14,514 nt of DNA from Atkinsonella hypoxylon. Lineage: Eukaryota > Ascomycota > Sordariomycetes > Hypocreales > Clavicipitaceae. Positions 1 to 7,779 of the stretch are shown piece after piece. The stretch's first letter is position 1, and each line of letters starts with the position of its first letter. The DNA is taken from positions 1-14,514 of the forward strand of contig JFHB01000372.1 in assembly GCA_000729835.1 (NCBI GenBank), read 5' to 3'. The translations under genes were made by a program, and so were the position numbers. Under the pieces are notes generated by a model that saw nothing but the letters and a program-made list of their open reading frames with translations, was not told where the DNA came from and searched no databases.

Positions 1-2523
1 AGTATCTCCCTCTATAATATCTAAATATCTAGGGGGGTTAGGAATAGCATACTTGCTAGGTCTTCTAACAGCTTTAGCTTAGTTGTAAGCTAGGCAGTTA
101 AAATCCTTTTCCTTGATTTTTGTAAAATTAGGAATACCTTTAGTAATAGAAGCAGTCTTCTTTAGTAAAGGGAGTTCTATATGCCCTAATCTAACGTGCT
201 AAGTAGCAGCTAATTCTAGTAGCTTCTTATAGGAAGAAGAAGCAGTAGGATTACTACTAGAATTATCATTAGAGCTAGCTTCCTGTTGCTCCCTATCTTG
301 CTAGATCTCTTAAGAATTACAGGCCTTGTTTAAGGGATCTAGACAGCTATTTCCTCTAATATCTAGCAACTTAGGATTTAGACCTTCTAAATCCCTATTA
401 TTAGAAGGAATCTAACTAGAAGCCCGTTTAGGAACTAGGGCTAATAGCTCTATAGCATCGTTATTAGTATTATCTTCTTCTTCTTTAAAATTAGATAATT
501 CCTTAATTTAGCTATATTCCTTAGGATTAAAACTAGGCTGTTAAGGGATTTAAACCTCTATAGGATAACTAGCATTATAACCGCTATTATAACTATTGCT
601 AGTAAATCCTATATAAGAGAGATTTACGTGGTTTTTACACACTCTAGGGGTCTCTTGCCCCTTAAGCTGTAAGAAGAAACTATACTTTTTAGGATTTAGA
701 AGTCTACAGCAGCTTCTATTAGCTAGAAATAGCTAATTTCTAAGGAGAGTGCTCCCTATTAAATAGTGCTTTAGACTACTTATTAGGTTAGTATCTAAAC
801 CTAGGCAATATAGAGCATCCTTTAGAGCTAAAGGCCTGTATTTAGCTGGATTTATACTAACTAGTACCTAGAATACAGCAGTTCCCTGTCCTTTAGGATA
901 AATAGGACCTCCTCTAGTAGCAATAGGCGCGGTTTTACCCTTTTTTATAGGCTTAAAAGTCCTAAAAAATGCCTTATTGTTAACTATATAATAGGTAGAA
1001 CCTGTATTGTATAGTAAGGAGTTTTTAATTATTCCATTAGAATAGTTAAAAGAAGGGGTATTATTACTAGTAGTACTAGTATTACTAGTAGTGGATTCTG
1101 TATCTAAATCGTAAGAATTATCACTACTAGAACTGCTAGAATCATTAGATTCTATAGTATCCTGGTTGCTAGTGGATAGGTTATAACAACCTATAGCAAA
1201 AGCAGCTTCTCTATCCTTATTCCTAGAGTTTTTATTACTTCTTCTTCGGCCCTTCTACTTCTTCTTATTCTTAGAGGCTTTATCTATATCTTTAGAGGCA
1301 TTAGAATCGTTAGAATTAGAATTGGAATTCTTCTTCTGATTAGGAGGATTCTTTCTTTAGTTAGCTTTATTATTATTAGAACCATTAGAATTAGAAGCTT
1401 TATAACTAAGAGCCTTAGATATAGAGGAGCTTTTATCTCTTTGTTCTTCTAATAAGTTAGCTATAAGGAACTGTAAATTCAGCATTTTTACAGATAGACC
1501 TTATGCTTTAGTAGCTCTAATAGAATATCGCTGCCTTTTAGCCTAGCTAGGGAAGGTCTTCTTTAAAGCATTAATATAATGATTTACCTAGTCGATAGAA
1601 TCGATAGCTACACTATAGAGCTGTAATCTAGCTAGTAAATTATTAAATTCAGCATTAAAGGCCTCTAAAGATCCCTTATAGTTCGAAAACAATAAGTTGT
1701 AATAACTAGCATATAGCGTACTACGTTGTATTTTAGCACTCTGCGAATATTGCCTAACTAGAACGTTATAGGCATCTACAGGGGACTTATGCTAGCTTAT
1801 AGCAGCTTAAGGTCCAGATTGGCAACTATCTCTTATAATTATAAGGATAATAGCTTGCTCTAAATCTACTAATGTACTAGCTATACTAGGATTATTAATA
1901 AATTAAGGGAATCCTAGTGCCCTAAATTGAATAGTTAAAGCTTGCTTCTACTGTTTAAAATTTTTAGGGCCTTTTAGCTTAGCAGCCTCTAGAATTGAGT
2001 GGACCTTCTTATTTAGCTCTTTTATAGTACCTTTATTAAAAGCAGGCAGAAAAGTAGCACTATTAGAACTAGAAGGTTTAGGGGCTTCAAAAGAGACTTT
2101 AGAAGCTCTTTTAGAAGTAATAGGGTCTACTACCTTAGAGGGAGACCCTATAGAGAGATTACCTATAGATGTAATTATAGTATCTAATTTACTTAGTAAA
2201 TCAGCTATATTACCTTTATTTTGGCTTTGTTTTGCTTTACTATGCCTAATAAATCTATTTAGGGTCTCTTATTGCTTATCTATTTAAGCTTTTAGGTTAG
2301 CTTGTATATTATAGACTTGTACTACTCTTTTAGAAGCTAATCTAGCTTCTTTTAGAGCCTTCTTAGCTGTATAATCTTCTTCATTAGAAGAGGAATCTAC
2401 TAGCTGAGGGGGGGACCTTGCTGGACTAGGAAAGCTAGTAGCAGCAGCTGTAGCTAGTGTACTAGAACCACTACCCCGTTTAGAGCTTGTGCTCTTTCCC
2501 TTGCCTATTCCTTTTAGTGCTAT
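1..2523 (-). pseudogene. Copia gag-pol polyprotein (gag, protease, pre-integrase), stop-riddled
   Basis: One frame can be followed for about 841 codons from an ATA at 2521-2523, which would be ATG before a CpA-to-TpA change and is followed by an A-L-K-G-like start. Reading stops as mutated Gln/Trp codons, I see a basic, Ser-rich N terminus; a gag region (residues about 265-330, with L-E-A-F-N-A-E-F); a Lys/Asn/Ser-rich basic linker (about 370-440) without a CCHC zinc knuckle; a retropepsin motif LLYNTGST at residue 506, where Asp is replaced by Asn (codon 1006-1008); and a pre-integrase zinc-binding region with His776, His781 and Cys810, in which the second Cys is Tyr813 (codon 85-87). The last residues seen (E-G-D-T) resemble the start of the integrase core. 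The stops I read are TAA or TAG, and the checked motifs share one frame. It encodes no working polyprotein as it stands. Confidence 0.85.
450..1134 (-). repeat. Direct repeat, copy 1 (Copia protease/pre-integrase segment)
   Basis: This 685-bp segment aligns without gaps to 13380-14064 at a constant offset of 12930. I counted 28 differences by hand, 24 of them transitions. Both copies share the NTG protease codon and a TAG stop (868-870 and 13798-13800). Confidence 0.95.
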
Positions 2524-2706
2524 TTTAAGCGTTTAAAAAGTAGCTAATTTAACGCTCTTTTATAGCTAATTATAGCTAAATTACAGTGGAAATAGTAGTA
2601 AATAACAGTAATAACTTCTACTAGATATTAATAGATTACTCTATTATAGGCCTAGAAGTGTCCTATATCTTTAGAAATTATACTGAGATTTTTCTCCGAT
2701 TTCTTT
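2524..2706 (-). other. Copia leader between LTR and gag
   Basis: This stretch holds no reading frame of note. It should contain the primer-binding site directly inside the LTR, but I cannot match the sequence next to 2706 to the 3' end of a tRNA. RIP damage or use of an internal tRNA fragment as primer, known for some Copia elements, could explain this. A short GAGA/TCTC inverted repeat with an A-rich loop lies just inside the LTR. Confidence 0.45.
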
Positions 2707-2942
2707 TGTAACAGGTATAACGGGCTCTAAGGCTGCATTATATCGCGATCTATATGCATATACAATTTGTATAGCAGACTAGATTAACAAGCAGTTGCGA
2801 GGGGCATAAAACATAGGTCCTAGCTATTTTTAGCTAAAAAATTTAGGAGATTCTTCTCTAATTAGGTTCTAATAAGTTAGTAGAGACCTAGGTACAGCTA
2901 ATTTAGGGATATCCAGCTAATTCCTACTTTAAAATCCCAACA
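2707..2942 (-). repeat. 5' LTR of the Copia element
   Basis: On the minus strand this 236-bp stretch begins TGTTGGGATTT at 2942 and ends CCTGTTACA at 2707, so it has the TG...CA ends expected of an LTR. TGTTGGGATTT is a start often seen in Copia LTRs. It lies at the correct place, directly upstream of the gag leader. The partner LTR would be left of the window, so the boundaries rest on the terminal dinucleotides and position alone. A five-base target duplication cannot be tested. Confidence 0.65.
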
Positions 2943-3473
2943 GGTAGGATTACTACATAAATTAATTCTGCGACTGAAAATATAGGAATATCTGCAACAA
3001 GAGCTGTTAGGCGTGCACTACAAATTGTAGTATAGCTACTAATAGAGGTGCACAGGGTGCACAATATAACAACAACAACAAGCGATATAGTGCAGCGCTA
3101 AGCTTATTTCTTAATAGAAATAATTAATTAGGCAGTGCCTAATAAAACAATTTGCAGTGCAAATGTAATGTGTGTAGATATATATATTTTAATGTTGCAT
3201 AACAATAGAACCTAGCTATTAAGAATAGCTTCAAAAGTGTGTATATATAGGGTGTATAGAGTGCAGGAGGCACAGGGTGGGCAGAATGAAAACACCAGTA
3301 TAGTGGCTGGCGATGTATGTGCAGTAGGTATTAATAGCTTCTAGCAAGCTACTAATAACAGCAATAGCTGCTAGCGTAGGTCTTAATATAGCTTCTAGTG
3401 GGTAATACAGTATACAATAGTAGATTTCAGCGGGCTAACAGCTTACAGATAGGTCTTCCGGGCTTATAACCTA
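2943..3473. other. Unassigned intergenic stretch, less RIP-mutated
   Basis: There is no coding frame that I recognise on either strand. The stretch keeps more CpA, TpG and GTGCAC words than its neighbours. It includes a perfect 15-bp palindrome at 3017-3031 (ACTACAAATTGTAGT), a duplicated GGTGCAC at about 3050-3062 and an AAC trinucleotide run at about 3067-3080. It may be old unique DNA or the flank of a further element. Confidence 0.4.
3017..3031. repeat. Perfect short palindrome
   Basis: ACTACAA and TTGTAGT are exact reverse complements around a central A. It is short and AT-rich, so it may be chance. No protein-binding site is claimed. Confidence 0.5.
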
Positions 3474-3704
3474 TTGAAAATAATAGGGATTACAGAACTA
3501 GATATCTAAGAGGGTAGTAGTCTCTTAGATTTAGCACCTATAATTGCTTCTAGCAATTATTACGTAGTGGAAGCAGCAGCAGCCTAAATTAAGCTGTAGT
3601 GTATAGTACTAGATTATATAGAGGCAATAGATAACTGTAATAGTAGTATCTTTATATTGAGAGCGCTGTAACAAACTTAGTGAGGGTAGGATCTTAAATC
3701 TTTC
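3474..3704 (+). repeat. Inverted repeat, left arm (about 231 bp)
   Basis: This sequence, starting TTGAAAATAATAGGG and ending AAATCTTTC, reappears as its reverse complement at 10725-10952. I aligned them by eye with two short indels and roughly 90% identity. At most transition differences this arm has the A/T base and the right arm the G/C base, so the left arm is the more RIP-degraded. A conserved stretch near the inner end reads GAGAGCGCTGTAAC. I find no target-site duplication at the outer ends. It may be a terminal inverted repeat or two fragments of one repeat family in opposite orientation. Confidence 0.9.
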
Positions 3705-3740
3705 TAGTCCCTTATAGACCCTTTAACTATATTAGCGGGC

Positions 3741-4091
3741 TGTAGTTGCTAGAAGGGGCTTGTAGGCTACTTTATAATTTCTGCAAAAAGATTTACTATA
3801 TAAAAACAAAAAAATCAACTTACAGCTATATAAACGAGACGCCTACGTGCACAATTTAACAAATTCCACTAATAACAAGCAACCCTTATAAGCAACCCTA
3901 TCTAACAATTATATCATTAAAAAGCCCTAATTCTTAGCTTTTAAATAGTATACTTCTTGAATTTCTACTATTACTAGTTGTAGAGAAAATCGCTGTTAAA
4001 GTTAACTATAGGTTAGGCAACTTTGCCTTAGTTGATTCTAGATGTTTCGCATCTAGTAACAGCGATATCTCTACCAAAAATCAACGTAACA
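3741..4091 (-). repeat. Probable 3' LTR of the Gypsy element
   Basis: On the minus strand the stretch starts TGTTACGTTG at 4091, just after the integrase C terminus. It contains a TATATAG box-like word at about 3824-3831 and could end in CTACA at 3741 or 3761, giving about 331-351 bp with TG...CA ends. It sits where the 3' LTR should be. Against the call, I find no matching 5' LTR on the other side of the element and no clear polypurine tract. The ends are therefore tentative. Confidence 0.4.
3980..4074. repeat. Three-armed palindrome (T- or cloverleaf-shaped fold)
   Basis: An outer stem pairs 3980-3998 with 4057-4074 (core CGCTGTTA/TAACAGCG, extended by GTAGAGA/TCTCTAC with one bulge). Inside it are two hairpins. 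The first pairs 4002-4008 with 4029-4035 (one T-G pair), then, past a 6-base bulge, AGGCAA 4015-4020 with TTGCCT 4023-4028. The second pairs CTAGATG 4038-4044 with CATCTAG 4050-4056, loop TTTCG. The arms abut almost without linkers. It lies inside the putative Gypsy LTR, so in an element transcript it would form a three-way junction. Its function is unknown. Confidence 0.8.
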
Positions 4092-4109
4092 AGACCTAAT
4101 AAGGGTCAC

Positions 4110-5450
4110 GTGATAGAGCAACTAGTAGGCATAAAAATAGGCTATACAGGGTAGCTTATTTTTAACAACCTTATATAGCTCTACCTATTAAGAAGACTAT
4201 TTCTTTTTTAGCTTTTCTAGGAGCGTATATCCTTAGTGTAATTATAGGTAGACTGTATTTTCTACTTTAATGTTAATAGGCTTATACTAGGCGTTATATC
4301 TAATTTTGCTTAAGGCATTTACTATACTAATAGCTGTTTCTGCCTCTTACTAGTATAACTTCTAAAGTATAGCTATATTGCTTATATCTGTTCTATCGCT
4401 AGAAACATTATTTAATTAGATTAAATTAATAACAGTAGCTAGTTAGAAACTATATATAAGTTTATTAGAGGAAATCCCTATACTAGCTGCTACTATATTG
4501 TTAAGTTAGTGCTGTAGTGCTAGAAGTATTACAGTTTATAGTATATCTAGATTTATAACTATATAGTATTAAATAGTAATAATAACTGTTTAATTCTTCT
4601 GTTTAGCTGTTCTATTTATCTATAGGTAGTAAGCTATAGCTATAAGCAATTTACTTCTAATTTAGGTAAATATACTTCTCTAGACGTTAGAAATAAACTT
4701 TAGATCTTAGTTGCTTATAATCTACTTAGGAAGGCTTTAGTCTAATAAATATAGTATCTATAAGAGCAGTTCTACCTAAATTTCTGCTGTATATATTGTA
4801 TACTTAAGTATAAGAATTATTTACTTACTAAATAGGCAATTTACTAGATATAGTAAGTTATAGAAGCTATATTTATCTTTTTGTTATAGAGTATTTATTA
4901 AGCTAACTTTAGGTATATTAGTAATAAAATTAAGCGAAATTATATAAAAGAGCGTTAGAACTAACTCTAATAACCTTAATTCCTTTAGTAGCTTACTATA
5001 GTTAATTGTATTTTCTTTATAGATATAGCAGTAAGTAATATAGGTTTAAATCTACTTATATATTTGCAGAAAGTAAACTGCCTATAATTCTACTGCTATT
5101 CTATAGGCACTAAAATAGTTCTAATTATTATAGACTGTTTTAAGGATAAATTCTATAACCTTTATAGGTATATATAGTTAAAATAGGCCTTTTCTATTAT
5201 AATAGTATAAAAGTCTATTGTTTTATAGAGTTTATTTATACAGTAGAATCCTTAGTCTTTATTGTTAATTTTACTAATTCTGCTTTTTATAAAAGTCCTT
5301 AATACCTTCTATAATTCTACTAAGCTTTAGATTAAAACTATAGCCTTAAATAATTTTCTCTTTTAAACCTTTATCTAATACTGCTATAGCGCTACATTCT
5401 TTAGCGAAAAATACACTTATATTAAGCTTATTAAATTCGCTATTATAAGC
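4110..5450 (-). pseudogene. Gypsy integrase domain, inactivated
   Basis: The integrase would insert the element's cDNA into the host chromosome. The strongest signature is the catalytic-Glu region at about 4590-4640, which reads as a damaged form of the family's H-P-Q-T-D-G-x-A-E-x-K-N-Q motif. The catalytic Glu codon is AAA (Lys) at 4602-4604 and the PQTDG Asp is AAT (Asn) at 4614-4616. Downstream come the L-N-N-x-x-x-A-S-x-G-I-x-x-N-K motif at about 4440-4510, the L-H-Q-G-Y-T-L segment near 4220-4250, and a degraded GPY/F-like C-terminal stretch to about 4110. Upstream Cys-containing sequence near 4790 may be the His/Cys zinc finger, but I could not place all four ligands. The frame is shared with the reverse transcriptase. 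Stops are frequent. Confidence 0.8.
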
Positions 5451-7480
5451 TTTCTCTTAGTATAAAACTGTAACTAGCAACCTAAAGAGTATATTTAGTA
5501 CTATATTTAGTACTTCTAGTATATAGAAGACTCTTAGGTTAAACTACAATAAATAATTAGCTACTTTAGCTAATTTTAGGTTAGCTTTATCTAGATCTAT
5601 TATAGTAAGTAAGGTATATTTAATAATCCCTTTTGCTAATAAGTAGTTTATAATAATATTAATAGTGTAGTAGTTAAATTAAACTATTTTCTGTAGCTTT
5701 TAAATACTCTATATAATTACAGCTACCTCTACCTTAGTTAATCTATAACGTTTCTTTAGGTTAAAAGTATATCTTAAGAGAAAAAGAATTAGTTAAAGCT
5801 TATTATTTTTAATGTCTTTACTAGGTATACTATAACTGTTCTATTTGCCTATAAACTAGAAAATAAAGAGCCTAAATCCTTCCTTATAAGCGTTAACTTT
5901 AAAGAATAAATACTTACTAGAGTTATAGTGCTATAGAATAGTGTTTTTATTAAGGTATACCTTTACCTCTTAGAATGCTTTCTCTTCCTTAGGTTTTAGT
6001 AAAAATATTACTTCTTAAGCTTTCTTTTAGTATATTAGTTTTAGTAAACTATTAACTAAGCCTTTTTTATAAAGCTCTTATAGTAAAGTAGTTTTTTATT
6101 TCTATAGTAAGTAAATTTATATATTAAACTATAGAATACTCTTTTATAAAAAGCTAGCTATATTAATAAAGGTCTTTAGATTTATAAAATCTACTAAAAA
6201 CTTAAGTTTTTAAAAAGCTTTTAGCCTATTATTTATATTAGTAATTCTATTGCTATTAACAATAAAACCTAACAGCTAAATAGCTAAGTAGCTTATAAAT
6301 AACTTCTTTATAGCTATTATTAACTTATTTTTCTCTAGAATTAATAAGACTATATTAAGGTATATAAGGTAGTCCTTAGTAGAGTTAAAGAATACAATAA
6401 TGTTATTAATATAGATTTATATAAAATATTAATACTTTTAAAATAATTAGTCTATATACTATTAAGCAAAAGCTAGTGCATTCTTAAAGCCTATAAGTAC
6501 TATATTTAATGTTTTTAATTCTTATTTTAATATTACTACTATATAAGATTAATGCTCTTATCTTATAGAAAGCTAGTAGAAAAACCCTAATATATTAAAG
6601 AGTAAAAACATCTTTTTACTATATATATTTACTATAATGTTTAATTAATCTAGTAAGAAGTATATATTTAGTATTACTACACTATTAAGTAGCCTTATAT
6701 TAACTATAACTTATTCTTTTCTTTCTATTAAGGTTTTAATCTACACTATAAAGGCTAAGTAAGCTATAGCTGCTAGGTTGTCTAAATATAATATTTTTCT
6801 ACTTAAATATAGCTTATTATAAACCTTATTTAATTTAGCTTTATCTTTAGCTTTTAGTAAGTAGATTTAAATAGGTTTTAGCTGCTTCTACTATTTATCT
6901 ACTAGATTTACTCTTATATACTAGTCTTTAGGTATAGAAATAATACCTCTATTACAATAAATATTATATTTATCTATTAAGTTAATAAGTTTAGCTGTAA
7001 CGTTTAGGTTTAAGTTTTCTACCTTAACCTTATATTTATTATAGATATATAGTACATCCTTAGGACAAGAGATTCTATATATAGAGATACTATTATTAAC
7101 TTTCTTAGGGTTAAATCTACTACTATTACCTTCTTTCTATATCTTATAATCTTCTACAGGCAATAGACTATTATTAGGTGCAATATCCTTAGAAAAATAT
7201 ATATATAAATTAAATAGGTTTATAATTATATAGTTAGCCTTAAGCTCTTTATTATACTAAAGATAAGCAACCTTTTAATTTTTCTAGATTATAATAAATT
7301 TATCTAAATAGTTATAGGCTACTATTTATTTCTAGTTAGTTATATTAAGCAATATATCTAGAATAAGGTTAGATTTTAAGTATATATAGTAGGCAGTAGC
7401 CTTTTTATTAGCTAGTACCTCCTTCTATTTAACTAGAATATACTCCTATAATTTTAGCGGAATTATTATAGCTTATACTA
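5451..7480 (-). pseudogene. Gypsy reverse transcriptase / RNase H, inactivated
   Basis: This region would copy the element RNA into DNA and degrade the template. Reading stops as mutated Gln/Trp codons gives, in order, an N-terminal stretch with Y-L-D-N-x-x-A-I-A-Y near 6750-6790; a V-N-I-R-L-L-N-S segment (the usual V-D-x-R-x-L-N motif) near 6690; the G-F-K-N-A-x-A-F-A-Q-x-Y-I-D motif at about 6450-6500; and the catalytic box at 6402-6413, which reads YINN where YxDD is required. After it come the L-L-G-F-x-V-N-S and N-R-L-K-A-F connection motifs, then RNase H down to about 5450. Both catalytic Asp-to-Asn changes are CpA-to-TpA on the opposite strand, as RIP produces. Enzyme activity is excluded in this copy. 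Confidence 0.88.
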
Positions 7481-7514
7481 CTATTATATTCTAATATAGA
7501 ATCCTTAAAATTAG

Positions 7515-7757
7515 CTAGAAGATATCTATTTCTATAACTATATTATAAATAGACCTAATAGTAGCTCTAGAGCAGATAAAATCGATTTTAACACTATAAT
7601 TATAGAGAAAGGTTAAACCTAGAAGGAGCTTTAGTCCTAAGTTACTTATTACATTAGCTATAACTGTAAAATAGCTAGTTATAGGCACACTATATATAGA
7701 TCTAGGGATATAGAAGTTAAATATAGCTATTTTAGAGATATAGAAGAACAATTGCAC
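7515..7757 (-). CDS. Residual open frame: C-terminal part of the Gypsy aspartic protease
   Basis: This is an 80-codon stretch of the gag-pol frame that happens to lack stops. It opens with GTG at 7755-7757, not ATG, and the homologous-looking frame continues upstream of it, so it is not an independent gene. The sequence N-L-G-L-K-L-L-L-G-L-T-F-L-Y matches the hydrophobic L-L-L-G turn before the C-terminal strand of retropepsins, and the following V-K-I-D-F fits that strand. It lies directly upstream of, and in frame with, the reverse transcriptase, which is the normal place for the protease. The catalytic D-T/S-G should be 60-90 codons upstream (about 7830-7940). I could not identify it with confidence there, perhaps because of RIP damage. 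Confidence 0.6.
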   Translation of the reverse strand: MQLFFYISKIAIFNFYIPRSIYSVPITSYFTVIANVISNLGLKLLLGLTFLYNYSVKIDFICSRATIRSIYNIVIEIDIF

Positions 7758-7779
7758 TTTAGTAACTAGTTTTAGCTCT

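Larger units (their letters stand above)
1..2942 (-). mobile_element. Ty1/Copia-type LTR retrotransposon, 5' part, RIP-degraded
   Basis: The element reads right to left: LTR at 2707-2942, leader at about 2524-2706, then a gag-pol frame that runs off the left edge of the window. The domain order seen is gag, protease, then the His/Cys pre-integrase region. Protease followed by integrase, with no reverse transcriptase in between, is the Copia order. The integrase core, reverse transcriptase, RNase H and 3' LTR should lie beyond position 1. The base composition and the many TAG/TAA codons where CAG/CAA/TGG fit point to RIP. I cannot assign it to a named family. Confidence 0.85.

Noticed and set aside
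3980..4074. tRNA gene or tRNA-derived element at the three-armed fold
   Set aside because: There are only two internal hairpins, no A- or B-box-like sequence and no anticodon arm of normal size.
7515..7757. Independent 80-residue hydrophobic protein
   Set aside because: It opens with GTG, has no ATG, and lies in the exact frame of the Gypsy gag-pol with a retropepsin-like L-L-L-G segment, so it is a stop-free window of a pseudogene.
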